Assembly: GCA_025451955.1 (NCBI GenBank)
Contig: JANWJJ010000039.1
Location: forward strand, 1-33,081
Origin: Rudaea sp.
GTDB lineage: Bacteria; Pseudomonadota; Gammaproteobacteria; Xanthomonadales; Rhodanobacteraceae
Direction of reading: 5' to 3'
DNA length: 33,081 bases
The notes under the pieces were generated by a model, which was given only the letters and a program-made list of their open reading frames with translations, made no database searches and had not been told where the DNA came from. Position numbers and translations under genes: made by a program. Below are positions 15,831 to 23,703 of the stretch, piece after piece. How positions within the stretch are numbered: the stretch's first letter is position 1; the number at the start of each line of letters is the position of its first letter.

Positions 15831-16202
15831 CTATCCTCGGTTGCCCGCACCGGCGAGATTTCGCGCCCACTGACCCGTGAGCACGAAACGCGGAAACGTG
15901 ATGAATTGCTCGGCAAATACGCGAGCGACGAAATCGCTCGGTCCGGCAAAGGGCTGCGGCGCCTCGCGTTCGCGTTTGTGCCCGACGCCTTGCAAAACAA
16001 ACGCAGCAACGGCGACCAGTATCGCGACAAGCGCGCCGAGCCATTGTGCGTGCAACGACAGCACGACGAACGCCAACATTCCGGCGATGAAGAACGGCAC
16101 GACAATCATGTGAACCAGAAGATTCACGCGGTCGCAGTGATTGCGCGAATAGCCTCGCCATTGCCAACCCAACAAACCGCCTTGGCGTTCGCTGCTCGCC
16201 AT
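15831..16202 (-). CDS. Mpo1-like (DUF962) membrane protein within the sdh operon
   Basis: A 123-residue protein with two hydrophobic helices (about 30-50 and 56-74). Histidine blocks NHCDRVNLLVHMIVVPF and LQGVGHKREREAPQPF resemble the NxxxH and QxxGHxxxExxxP motifs of the Mpo1/DUF962 family. Yeast Mpo1 is an Fe(II)-dependent dioxygenase acting on 2-hydroxy fatty acids. This copy is shorter and its activity is unproven. ATG 16202 lies 1 nt after the sdhA stop, and sdhB starts 3 nt after this gene, so it is firmly inside the operon. A longer frame from 16235 overlaps sdhA and is not needed. Confidence 0.78.
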   Translation of the reverse strand: MASSERQGGLLGWQWRGYSRNHCDRVNLLVHMIVVPFFIAGMLAFVVLSLHAQWLGALVAILVAVAAFVLQGVGHKREREAPQPFAGPSDFVARVFAEQFITFPRFVLTGQWARNLAGAGNRG

Positions 16203-16203
16203 C

Positions 16204-17997
16204 TCAATACACCCGCGCCTTCGGCGGCACGGCATCGACTTCCTTGGTCATCGGCTGCATGTGCACGGGACGATAGTCGAAGGTCGCCTTGCCCTTGGCA
16301 TCGACGCCGACGAGGGTGTGTTTCATCCAGTTGACGTCGTCGCGGTCCTTGAAATCCTCGCGCGCATGCGCGCCGCGGCTTTCGTGACGCTGCTCGGCGG
16401 AGTACATAGTCGCCACCGCCTGACCAAGCAGGTTCTGCAATTCCAGGGTTTCGATCAGATCGGTGTTCCAGATCAGCGAGCGATCAGCGATCTTGACCTT
16501 GGCGAACGCGTCGTGGGCCTGCGAAATCTTCGCACAACCTTCCTTGAGCGTGTCGCCGGTACGGAACACGGCGGCATCCTTCTGCATGATGCGCTGCATG
16601 CTCAGGCGCAGATCGGCAGTGGACGTGTCGCCCTTGGCATTGCGCACGGCGTCGAAATTCGCCAGCGCGGCATCGCAGGCCGAGGCCGGAAGATCCTTGT
16701 GCGCTGCGCCGGGCCGGATGATTTCGGCGGCGCGATAAGCAGCAGCGCGACCGAATATGACCAGATCGAGCAGCGAGTTGGAACCCAGACGATTGCCGCC
16801 GTGCACCGAGACGCACGCGGCCTCGCCGATGGCGAACAAGCCCGGCACCACGGTGTCCGGATTGTCGCCGACTTTACGCAACATCTCGCCGTGATAATTG
16901 GTGGGAATTCCGCCCATGTTGTAGTGCACGGTCGGCAGCACCGGAATCGGCTGCTTGGTCACATCGACGCCAGCGAAGATGCGCGCGGTTTCGGCAATAC
17001 CGGGCAGACGTTCGTGAATGACTTCGGGACCCAGGTGCATCAGGTTAAGGAACACGTGATCCTGATGTTCGCCCACACCGCGGCCTTCGCGGATCTCCAT
17101 CGTGATTGCACGACTGACGACATCGCGCGAGGCCAAGTCCTTGGCGTTCGGCGCATAGCGTTCCATGAAGCGCTCGCCCTTGGAATTGGTGAGATAGCCG
17201 CCTTCGCCGCGCGAGCCTTCGGTGATGAGACAACCAGCGCCGTAGATACCGGTAGGATGGAACTGCACGAATTCCATATCCTGCAACGGCAGCCCTGCGC
17301 GCAACACCATGCCGCCGCCATCGCCGGTACAAGTGTGTGCCGAGGTGCAGGAAAAATACGCGCGACCATAGCCGCCAGTAGCCAACACCACCGCATGCGC
17401 ACGGAATAGATGCAGCACGCCGGCGGACATATCCAGCGCGAGCACGCCGCAGCAGGTGCCTTCGCTGTCGAAAATCAGGTCCAGCGCGAAGTATTCAATG
17501 AAGAACTGCGCATTGTGCTTGAGCGATTGCTGATACAGCGTATGCAGCATCGCATGACCGGTGCGGTCGGCCGCCGCGCAGGTGCGCTGCGCCGTGCCCT
17601 TGCCGTAGTGCGTGGTCATGCCGCCGAACGGACGCTGGTAGATCTTGCCTTCCTCGGTGCGGCTGAACGGCACGCCGTAATGTTCAAGCTCGATCACCGC
17701 GGCCGGCGCGTTCTTGCACATGTATTCGATCGCGTCCTGATCGCCGAGCCAGTCGCCGCCCTTGACGGTATCGTAAAAATGAAAGCGCCAGTTGTCCTCG
17801 CCCATATTGCCGAGTGCGGCGGCGATGCCACCCTGCGCCGCGACCGTGTGCGATCGCGTCGGAAACACCTTGGTGAGGCAGGCCGTGTTCAAGCCCTTCT
17901 CGGCCATGCCGAAGGTCGCGCGCAGACCGGCGCCGCCAGCGCCGACAACCACGACATCGTATTTGTGCTGTTCGATTTTATACGCTTGCATTTCCAT
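16204..17997 (-). CDS. sdhA: succinate dehydrogenase flavoprotein subunit SdhA
   Basis: The 597-residue catalytic subunit oxidising succinate to fumarate. The dinucleotide fold [12 protein letters not shown] (about 16-27), the FAD-attachment histidine in [11 protein letters not shown], the substrate block [15 protein letters not shown], the catalytic arginine region ASRDVVSRA, and [13 protein letters not shown] are all present. ATG 17997 with GGGAAAA upstream gives the family length; the frame to 18393 only runs antisense to sdhD. The ATG overlaps the last base of the sdhD stop codon. Confidence 0.98.
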   Translation of the reverse strand: MEMQAYKIEQHKYDVVVVGAGGAGLRATFGMAEKGLNTACLTKVFPTRSHTVAAQGGIAAALGNMGEDNWRFHFYDTVKGGDWLGDQDAIEYMCKNAPAAVIELEHYGVPFSRTEEGKIYQRPFGGMTTHYGKGTAQRTCAAADRTGHAMLHTLYQQSLKHNAQFFIEYFALDLIFDSEGTCCGVLALDMSAGVLHLFRAHAVVLATGGYGRAYFSCTSAHTCTGDGGGMVLRAGLPLQDMEFVQFHPTGIYGAGCLITEGSRGEGGYLTNSKGERFMERYAPNAKDLASRDVVSRAITMEIREGRGVGEHQDHVFLNLMHLGPEVIHERLPGIAETARIFAGVDVTKQPIPVLPTVHYNMGGIPTNYHGEMLRKVGDNPDTVVPGLFAIGEAACVSVHGGNRLGSNSLLDLVIFGRAAAYRAAEIIRPGAAHKDLPASACDAALANFDAVRNAKGDTSTADLRLSMQRIMQKDAAVFRTGDTLKEGCAKISQAHDAFAKVKIADRSLIWNTDLIETLELQNLLGQAVATMYSAEQRHESRGAHAREDFKDRDDVNWMKHTLVGVDAKGKATFDYRPVHMQPMTKEVDAVPPKARVY

Positions 17998-18386
17998 TAT
18001 TTTCCCAGGGCAATGCGCACGACCGCGAGTGCACAGGCTAGCGCGCCGAGCACGCAAAGAAATTTTACCGCCACCTGCAGCGTGATTTCGCGCCAACGGG
18101 TATGTACGTAATCCTCGATCACCACCTGCAGGCCAAGCTGCGCATGCCAGAACAGCGCGAGGACGAAGGCGATCATCAACACCGCGTTGAGAGGTTGTTG
18201 CAACAATGCTTGCGCAGCTACGTAGTCGGCGTGCAACAACATCAGTGCCAGCCAGATCGACCACAGCACCAGCGGAATCAAGGCAACGGCCGTGATGCGC
18301 TGGACGATGAAATGATGCGTGCCGGATTTCGCGCTGCCAAGTCCGCGCACGCGCTTGAGCGGCGTCTGCAAATCGGCTGTGTTCAT
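17997..18386 (-). CDS. sdhD: succinate dehydrogenase membrane anchor SdhD
   Basis: A 129-residue anchor with three transmembrane helices (about 25-47, 58-80, 100-125). [13 protein letters not shown] at the start of TM1 and [17 protein letters not shown] at the end of TM2 are the conserved SdhD elements near the haem and quinone sites. ATG 18386 overlaps the sdhC stop (ATGA), so translation is coupled. Confidence 0.94.
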   Translation of the reverse strand: MNTADLQTPLKRVRGLGSAKSGTHHFIVQRITAVALIPLVLWSIWLALMLLHADYVAAQALLQQPLNAVLMIAFVLALFWHAQLGLQVVIEDYVHTRWREITLQVAVKFLCVLGALACALAVVRIALGK

Positions 18387-18793
18387 GCGACACCTCCGCG
18401 GGCGAAGACGCAGGCCCAGATCAACGCGGTCAACACGAATGAACCGATGACCGAAATCCAGCCAGCGCGGATAAATTGCGCGATGCCGAAACCCATGCCG
18501 GCATCGTGGAGCAGATGGCGGATGCCGTTGAGCAAGTGGTAACACAGCGACCAGGTCCAGCCGAGCAGCAGGAACAGACCCAGACCCGAGCCGCAGAACC
18601 CGCGCACAGCTTCATACGGATATGGGCCAGCGGCCAGCGCCAGCAGCAAGGCGCAGACCATGATCGAACCCACCGCCAACGCGACACCGGTGGCGCGATG
18701 CAGGATCGAGGTCACCATCTGGATCTGCCAGCGGTAGATCTGGATGTGGGGAGAAAGTGGGCGGGCTGACTCTGGCGTGATTGTTTCGGACAT
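18383..18793 (-). CDS. sdhC: succinate dehydrogenase cytochrome b556 subunit SdhC
   Basis: A 136-residue anchor with [23 protein letters not shown] in part, the SdhC N-terminal signature including the quinone-site Ser and Arg. Three helices follow, and the haem-ligand region is [19 protein letters not shown] 18793 is chosen over 18859, which would extend through the upstream small gene. It starts 10 nt after the SDHAF4-like gene. Confidence 0.95.
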   Translation of the reverse strand: MSETITPESARPLSPHIQIYRWQIQMVTSILHRATGVALAVGSIMVCALLLALAAGPYPYEAVRGFCGSGLGLFLLLGWTWSLCYHLLNGIRHLLHDAGMGFGIAQFIRAGWISVIGSFVLTALIWACVFARGGVA

Positions 18794-18803
18794 GAATGGA
18801 ACC

Positions 18804-18974
18804 TCAAAAATCGATGCAGCGACCGTTCTTTTCCCAATCGCCATAGCGCACGGGATCAAGCCCGCCGCGACCGCCGACTTCCTCGGGCCGCGGCAGCGGA
18901 AGTTGTGGCGCTTGCGCGTCGGAATCGGCAGGCACGTCGCTGATGGATTCTGGCTTGCGCGTGTTTGTATTCAT
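18804..18974 (-). CDS. SDHAF4-like succinate dehydrogenase assembly factor (DUF1674)
   Basis: A 56-residue protein. The C-terminal half reads EEVGGRGGLDPVRYGDWEKN then GRCIDF, the hallmark of the DUF1674/SDHAF4 family (pattern GG..G.EP.RYGDWE..GRC.DF). In mitochondria SDHAF4 binds flavinylated SdhA, shields it from oxidants and hands it to SdhB. The N-terminus is charged and Pro-rich, probably disordered. ATG 18974 sits 6 nt after a predicted -10 box. First gene of the sdh operon; the operon therefore encodes both an SDHAF4 and an SDHAF2 (SdhE) homologue. Bacterial function is inferred from family and position. Confidence 0.9.
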   Translation of the reverse strand: MNTNTRKPESISDVPADSDAQAPQLPLPRPEEVGGRGGLDPVRYGDWEKNGRCIDF

Positions 18975-18980
18975 GCGAGA

Positions 18981-19009
18981 ATCCTAATGCCCATCGCCGA
19001 CACTGACAA
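18981..19009 (-). promoter_or_regulatory. sdh operon promoter, likely leaderless
   Basis: On the minus strand TTGTCA (19009-19004) and TAGGAT (18986-18981) are separated by 17 nt, a good sigma-70 arrangement. Transcription would start at about 18974-18975, at or next to the ATG of the SDHAF4-like gene. No Shine-Dalgarno sequence fits between. Confidence 0.55.
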
Positions 19010-19090
19010 CCCGGCCGAGTGAACGCGTGCGATTACCCGGTCGCTTCTGTATGGTACGAAGTATAGCGCCGATGCCTTGCCGATAAACTC

Positions 19091-19990
19091 ATGCTGATCG
19101 CCCTGCCATCACTGCACCTGCTGGAAATCGCCGGCGCGGACGCAATTGCGTTCACACAGGCGCAGTTCTGCAACGACGTGGCCGCGTTGGAGAACGGTCA
19201 TTGGCAATGGAATGCGTGGCTGTCGCCGCAGGGCCGAGTGCGTGCGTTCTTCCATCTGCTGCGCGACGACGACAAACATCTGCGCCTGCTGCTGCGCGGC
19301 GGCGATGCCGAAATTCTGCGCACCGAGCTGGCACGTTACGTCTTCCGTGCGAAAGTGCAATTGCGCGCGCTGCCCGACGTTCTGGTCTTCGGTACCGGGG
19401 ATGCGTCCGCACTGCCGGTGCATTTTTCCGCGCCGCCCATGGCCACTGCGCTGGCATCTTCAGACCGGATTACCGGCCTGGCCCTGCCCGGCACAACGGC
19501 GCGCTGGTTGCTGTTATGGCCATCCGATGCCGCGCCATCGGCGGCGATCACATCGGACGACGAGCGCAATCGTTGGCGGCTTGACGATATCCGCAACGGA
19601 CTGCCGGAACTGACTGCGCCCTTGCTCGACCAGTTCCTGCCGCAATGGCTGGCACTCGATCGCCTGAGTGTGGTGAGCGTGCGCAAGGGCTGTTATCCGG
19701 GCCAGGAGATCATGGCGCGCCTGCACTTCAAGGGCAGCAGCAAGCGCGGATGCTATCGCCTGGAATTTCACGCCGATGTCCTGCCTGCGCCCGGGCCGGC
19801 TTTGCAGGTGTCGGGAACGGCGACCACGGATAATGCCGGCACCATCGTGATGTCCGCTTGGAACGGCGCCGGCACCGGCGAGGCACTGGCGGTAATTGCC
19901 GACGCGGCGCATGCCGCTGCGCTCAGCAACCCGGGGCTGCGTGATATTAAAGTCATTTCTCGCTTTGGCCAATCCGCCCTTGATCCATAG
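19091..19990 (+). CDS. ygfZ: YgfZ/GcvT-like folate-binding protein
   Basis: A 299-residue protein of the YgfZ (IBA57) family, folate-dependent proteins needed for maturation or repair of certain [4Fe-4S] enzymes. The diagnostic motif VRKGCYPGQEIMARLHFKG (about 197-215, invariant Cys) is intact; an N-terminal aminomethyltransferase-like region with AQFCNDVAALE precedes it. Divergent from the sdh operon, an iron-sulfur-rich target; the pairing is suggestive only. ATG 19091 follows 116 nt of intergenic DNA. Confidence 0.93.
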   Translation: MLIALPSLHLLEIAGADAIAFTQAQFCNDVAALENGHWQWNAWLSPQGRVRAFFHLLRDDDKHLRLLLRGGDAEILRTELARYVFRAKVQLRALPDVLVFGTGDASALPVHFSAPPMATALASSDRITGLALPGTTARWLLLWPSDAAPSAAITSDDERNRWRLDDIRNGLPELTAPLLDQFLPQWLALDRLSVVSVRKGCYPGQEIMARLHFKGSSKRGCYRLEFHADVLPAPGPALQVSGTATTDNAGTIVMSAWNGAGTGEALAVIADAAHAAALSNPGLRDIKVISRFGQSALDP

Positions 19991-20070
19991 CGTTTTTTCC
20001 GCAGTGCGTCTGGCCTTTGCTGGGGATTCATGCTATAGCGGAAAAGCAATCGAAAGGGGGAAAGTCCGTT

Positions 20071-20901
20071 ATGAACAGCAAGTCCGCTACCGTGCCGAAA
20101 ATTTGTGTCGCACTGTTGAGTGCGTTTGGCGCCGTGTTCGCCGTTAGTCCGCATCGCGCCTGCGCGGCGGATTACACCTTTGCCATCGAGCCATCGAGCC
20201 CGCCGGAACGCATCAAGGAAATCTACCAACCCTTGATGACCTACCTGGCCAAGGCGTCGGGTCAGCATTTCACCCTGGTCACAGCACGCAATTACCATTT
20301 CTACTGGCGTGACGTGCAGAACGGAGGCAAGGCTGATTTCGCCTTCGACGAAGCGCATCTGGCTGCGTATCGCATCCAGCACGGGCATTACGAGCCGCTG
20401 GTGCATACCGCCGAACCGACCAGCTACACCCTGGTAACGAATATCGACCTCGGCAAACAGGGGCCGCCGGGATTGGTCGGCCACAGCATCGTGACCATGG
20501 CTGCACCGAGTCTCGGCTACACCTTGCTGCTCGGGTTCTATCCGAATCCGGTGTTGCAGCCGGATATCCAGTCCACCGCCACTTCTTCACGCGATGCGGT
20601 CGATCGGGTATTCGCCGGTGAGGCCGAAGCGGCGATGATTCCGACCTGGCTCAAGGATCAATACCCCAACCTGACGCCGGTCAAGACGTCGCGTGAATAT
20701 CCCGGACAGTGCATGACGGCTTCCGCCGACGTCCCGGCCGAAATCCGGGACAAGGTCAAGGAGGCGTTGTTGAAGCTCGACACGGATGCAGATGCGTCGA
20801 AGCTGCTGTTCGAACTGGGCGTGACCAAGTTCGTGCCTGCGACCGCCAAGGAATACGACGGCGACGAGCAATTGCTCAAGGCATACTTCGGTTACAAGTA
20901 A
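20071..20901 (+). CDS. PhnD-like phosphate/phosphonate-type periplasmic binding protein (orphan)
   Basis: A 276-residue exported solute-binding protein: signal peptide to about residue 32 (RACAAD), then a PF12974-type two-lobed fold (YTFAIEPSSPPERIKEIYQPLMTYL...). Such proteins normally feed phosphonate, phosphite or related ABC transporters, or act as sensor inputs. No permease or ATPase gene is adjacent, so it is an orphan; the ligand is unknown. ATG 20071 is preceded by GGGGGAAAG at good spacing; the frame extends to 20017 but without an RBS. Confidence 0.82.
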   Translation: MNSKSATVPKICVALLSAFGAVFAVSPHRACAADYTFAIEPSSPPERIKEIYQPLMTYLAKASGQHFTLVTARNYHFYWRDVQNGGKADFAFDEAHLAAYRIQHGHYEPLVHTAEPTSYTLVTNIDLGKQGPPGLVGHSIVTMAAPSLGYTLLLGFYPNPVLQPDIQSTATSSRDAVDRVFAGEAEAAMIPTWLKDQYPNLTPVKTSREYPGQCMTASADVPAEIRDKVKEALLKLDTDADASKLLFELGVTKFVPATAKEYDGDEQLLKAYFGYK

Positions 20902-21031
20902 AGTGCTGATAATGGAAAATGCAACATAATCCACTTTGAGCACATTTACTTTTGCTGAAAAATTATACCTTGCAGCGAATTACACAGCTTTAACATTTGC
21001 TGATTTTTTCAGCAGCGTCCGCAATTTTAGA

Positions 21032-21059
21032 GTGACAACTCCACCGGATATGCGATAAT
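21032..21059 (+). promoter_or_regulatory. predicted sigma-70 promoter of the structured leader
   Basis: GTGACA (21032-21037) and GATAAT (21054-21059) are spaced 16 nt. A TGC immediately before GATAAT makes an extended -10. The predicted transcription start is at about 21066, 282 nt before the hydrolase ATG. Confidence 0.55.
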
Positions 21060-21065
21060 TCGCCG

Positions 21066-21240
21066 GCACGCCATCGCACTGCGATGGCCAGATCGAACGA
21101 ATCTTCAGGATTCAGCAAGACTACCGGCACCGGCTCCACACTGGGTGCCTACGCTGCGGCCCACGGGACGTGCGCCACAGCGGGGATCGAAACGATCCCG
21201 TAACCACATCGGCAAGGGCATCGCCCGGCCGAAAAAAATA
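21066..21240 (+). ncRNA. candidate structured RNA leader or sRNA (hairpin-rich)
   Basis: Six hairpins can be read directly. H1 is GCCATCGC-act-GCGATGGC (21070-21088). H2 is GAATC-TTCAG-GATTC (21099-21113). H3 is GGCACC...GGTGCC (21126-21149). H4 (21152-21182) has stem blocks CGCTG/CAGCG, GGC/GCC and CACG/CGTG with two single mismatches and a GGA triloop. H5 is GGGATCG-AAA-CGATCCC (21183-21199). H6 is GGGC-ATC-GCCC (21216-21226). No T-run follows, so it is more likely a 5' leader of the SleB-like gene than a free sRNA. It does not match riboswitch classes whose consensus I can recall. Confidence 0.45.
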
Positions 21241-21347
21241 CCGCGGCGTTGACAGCGTCGTTCGTTGCACTTTCCGGGCCGGCGCTGTGCCTTTGCGACG
21301 CCCGGACGTGCGTGGCAAGAAATTCGTACCTGCAAGAGGCGTCTACG

Positions 21348-21785
21348 ATGAAATTAGCCTGGATTCTGTGGCTGGCATCGGCATTTCACAACCCGGTGGG
21401 CGATCGCGCCTGCCTGGCCGCGACCGTCTATCTCGAAGCGCGCGGCGAACCCGTCAGCGGCCAGATGGCCGTGGCCGAAGTCGCCCTGCGCCGTCGTGAA
21501 AGCGGCCAATGGGGCAATTCGCTATGCGCGGTTTTGCGCGCGCGTGGACAATTTGCTTTGTCCACAACGAGCAAAAATTACATTTTTAGCGACGTAAACG
21601 CCTGGCGCCAAGCGTGGCTGCTGGCCGGCATCACGATGGACATCTGGAAACTGCCGCCAAGCCTGCGCGTCGTGGTCGTGCCGAAGGCCGATCACTTCTT
21701 CGCGTCGGACACACCGCCGCCAGAGTGGGCGAAGGGTACTCCGCTTGCAGTCATCGGCGACCACAGTTTCTACCGTGCCGATTGA
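21348..21785 (+). CDS. SleB-type cell-wall hydrolase
   Basis: A 145-residue protein of the Hydrolase_2/SleB family (peptidoglycan lytic enzymes such as spore cortex SleB and proteobacterial CwlJ-like proteins). DRACLAATVYLEARGEPVSGQMAVAEVALRR in part holds the conserved catalytic Glu in YLEARGE (about residue 27), and DHFFASDTPPPEWAKG and IGDHSFYR form the C-terminal signature. A weak N-terminal hydrophobic stretch may direct export. ATG 21348 has AGAGG upstream; the frame extends to 21249 without homology. A perfect 8-bp inverted repeat (21542-21563) lies in the coding sequence. No spore genes are implied. Confidence 0.88.
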   Translation: MKLAWILWLASAFHNPVGDRACLAATVYLEARGEPVSGQMAVAEVALRRRESGQWGNSLCAVLRARGQFALSTTSKNYIFSDVNAWRQAWLLAGITMDIWKLPPSLRVVVVPKADHFFASDTPPPEWAKGTPLAVIGDHSFYRAD

Positions 21786-21847
21786 TTGATGCGTCAACCA
21801 ACCAAGGTGAGCGGGTCATTACTGACTCGCCCGCCGTTGCGACGACG

Positions 21848-22336
21848 TTATCTGTTGCGCATCCACTCCAGATGATCGCCACGGACAAAGACCCGGTCGC
21901 CCGCATGGAAACCCGGATTGCCGCGCTGGGTTACGGTAGCCCAGCGACCATCATCAAGTTCGACGCGGAAGCGCCAGGCATAGCCTGAAGCAGCTTGGGC
22001 ATTGCCCTGCTCGACCGAATCACCGACTACCGCTCCGCCAACGGCGCCAATTGCCGTGGCTGCCGCGCGACCGCCGCCACGACCGAACTGATTGCCGATC
22101 ACGCCGCCGATGATGGCGCCGAGTACCGCGCCGCCGCCGGATGTGCCCTGGCGTATTTCCACCTGATCGACATCACGCACCGTACCGCAGGCGTGACAAT
22201 ACCGGCCCGAATACGACTGCTGCTGATCGCCACCCTCGTGATAGACCACGCGCTCGCGCGGCGGCGGCGCCACGCAGGCATTGAGGCCGAACAGGGCGAC
22301 AAGCAATACCACGATGATTCCACGGTTGCATGACAT
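21848..22336 (-). CDS. glycine-zipper 2TM-domain lipoprotein
   Basis: A 162-residue envelope protein: lipoprotein signal peptide with lipobox LNAC (about residue 17-20), a linker with CHAC, then the Rick_17kDa_Anti glycine-zipper segment GAVLGAIIGGVIGNQFGRGGGRAAATAIGAVGGAVVGDSVEQ in part (about 68-110). A C-terminal beta domain (WRFRVELDDGRWATVTQ) follows. Related to SlyB/OmpA-like 17-kDa antigens that sit in the outer membrane and stabilise the envelope. Of the near starts, ATG 22336 has GGAGG at 8-nt spacing, better than 22342. Confidence 0.87.
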   Translation of the reverse strand: MSCNRGIIVVLLVALFGLNACVAPPPRERVVYHEGGDQQQSYSGRYCHACGTVRDVDQVEIRQGTSGGGAVLGAIIGGVIGNQFGRGGGRAAATAIGAVGGAVVGDSVEQGNAQAASGYAWRFRVELDDGRWATVTQRGNPGFHAGDRVFVRGDHLEWMRNR

Positions 22337-22494
22337 CGGCATATCCTCCAGTTGGTAATCGATCCAACGCAAGAATGCAGGATCCGTTGAATGGCAGTTT
22401 CCCAAAAGTCGTGTGAACGCCGCTGAAACCGCGGGATCGCGTGTGCAGCCTGCGTCTCGGGTAGCATTAAGCACAGGTTTATTCCGGAGTACGC

Positions 22495-23703
22495 ATGAAT
22501 TCCACGGTCAATCCACGCCGGCTAGGCGATCGCATACGCGAACTCGACCCACAAGGCGCTGCCGACCGATTGGTTGATTTGTCCGATGCCACCATCGCGC
22601 AGACGCTGGCCGAACTCGGCCCCGGCCACGCCATCGACATCTTGCAGAAATTTCCCGCCGAGCGCCGCGCACGCATCGCTGCAGCGACGCTATCGGGAGA
22701 AGGCGAACAATGGCTCAAGGACTGGCATTATCCGGAAGGCAGCGTCGGCCGGTTGATGGATGCGTCCAGCGCCCAATTCCGGCCGCAAACCAAAGTCACT
22801 GACGTGGTCGAGGCGCTGCGCGAAGCGGTCAAGCGCGAGTTGATCACCTATGTATTCGCTACCGATGATGATGGCCGTCTGGTCGGCGTGGTCACATTCC
22901 GCGAACTACTCTACGCGCAGCCGCAACAGGCGCTGGCAGACGTGATGGTCCGCGACCCGTTTTTCCTGCATCCAGAAACTAGCCTTGTCGACGCCATGCG
23001 CGAAGTGGTCACGCGCCACTATCCGGTGTATCCGGTGTGCGACGTCAACGGCCGCCTGATCGGCAAAGTGCGCGGCCAGGTGCTGTTCGAGCAACAGGCG
23101 TTCGATATCAGCGCGCAGGCCGGTTCGATGGTCGGCGTGGAAAAAGAAGAACGCACCGCCACGCCGTGGCCGCGGGCGCTACGCTTCCGGCATCCGTGGC
23201 TGCAACTGAACCTGCTCACCGCCTTCATCGCCGCGGCAGTGGTCGGATTGTTCCAGAACACGGTGAACCACATCGTCTTGCTCGCCGTATTCCTGCCGGT
23301 ATTGTCCGGGCAATGCAGCAACACCGGCTGTCAGGCGCTGGCCGTGACCTTGCGCGGCATGACCTTGAACGAACTGCGCGTGGGCATCGGCCGCAAGCTC
23401 ATCCTCAAGGAAGCGTGGCTCGGATTTCTCAACGGCCTGCTTGTCGGCATCGTCGCCAGCATCGGCATGTTCGTGATTGCGCGAATGGAGCACAACCCGC
23501 ACGCCCTGCCCCTGGCCTGCATCACCCTCGCGGCAATGGCGCTGTCCAGTGTGGCCAGCGGCATTGCCGGTGCCGCGGTGCCGCTCGGACTCAAGCGCCT
23601 CGGCGCCGATCCGGCGATGGCATCGAGCATTTTCCTGACCACCGCGACCGACGTGGTGAGCATGGGTTTGTTTCTCGGCATGGCGGCATGGCTGATTCCG
23701 TGA
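22495..23703 (+). CDS. mgtE: MgtE-family magnesium transporter
   Basis: A 402-residue magnesium channel/transporter. An N-terminal superhelical domain (about 1-100), two CBS domains (about 105-220, with VVTFRELLYAQP and VCDVNGRLIGKVRG) and five C-terminal transmembrane helices are visible. These include the pore-lining VLSGQCSNTGCQALAVTLRGM and SIFLTTATDVVSMGLFLG. It is somewhat shorter than the 450-residue type, mainly in the N domain. ATG 22495 has CCGGAG upstream. It overlaps tatD at its 3' end. Confidence 0.95.
   Translation: MNSTVNPRRLGDRIRELDPQGAADRLVDLSDATIAQTLAELGPGHAIDILQKFPAERRARIAAATLSGEGEQWLKDWHYPEGSVGRLMDASSAQFRPQTKVTDVVEALREAVKRELITYVFATDDDGRLVGVVTFRELLYAQPQQALADVMVRDPFFLHPETSLVDAMREVVTRHYPVYPVCDVNGRLIGKVRGQVLFEQQAFDISAQAGSMVGVEKEERTATPWPRALRFRHPWLQLNLLTAFIAAAVVGLFQNTVNHIVLLAVFLPVLSGQCSNTGCQALAVTLRGMTLNELRVGIGRKLILKEAWLGFLNGLLVGIVASIGMFVIARMEHNPHALPLACITLAAMALSSVASGIAGAAVPLGLKRLGADPAMASSIFLTTATDVVSMGLFLGMAAWLIP

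Larger units (their letters stand above)
20902..21347. other. 446-nt intergenic region before the cell-wall hydrolase gene
   Basis: The first 140 nt are AT-rich, with inverted AAAGTG/CACTTT (20901-20937) and GCTGA-TTTTT-TCAGC (20999-21014), weak candidates for transcription termination after the binding-protein gene. The remainder contains the promoter and hairpin-rich transcript listed separately. I see no convincing coding frame. Confidence 0.6.

Noticed and set aside
20999-21014. Terminator GCTGA-TTTTT-TCAGC after the binding-protein gene
   Set aside because: A five-pair stem with a T-rich loop and no T-tail is too weak to call; mentioned only in the intergenic entry.
21099-21240. Known riboswitch (cyclic di-GMP GEMM, TPP, cyclic di-AMP) before the hydrolase
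   Set aside because: The conserved core strings of these classes that I can recall are absent. The hairpins are reported as a candidate unknown structure instead.
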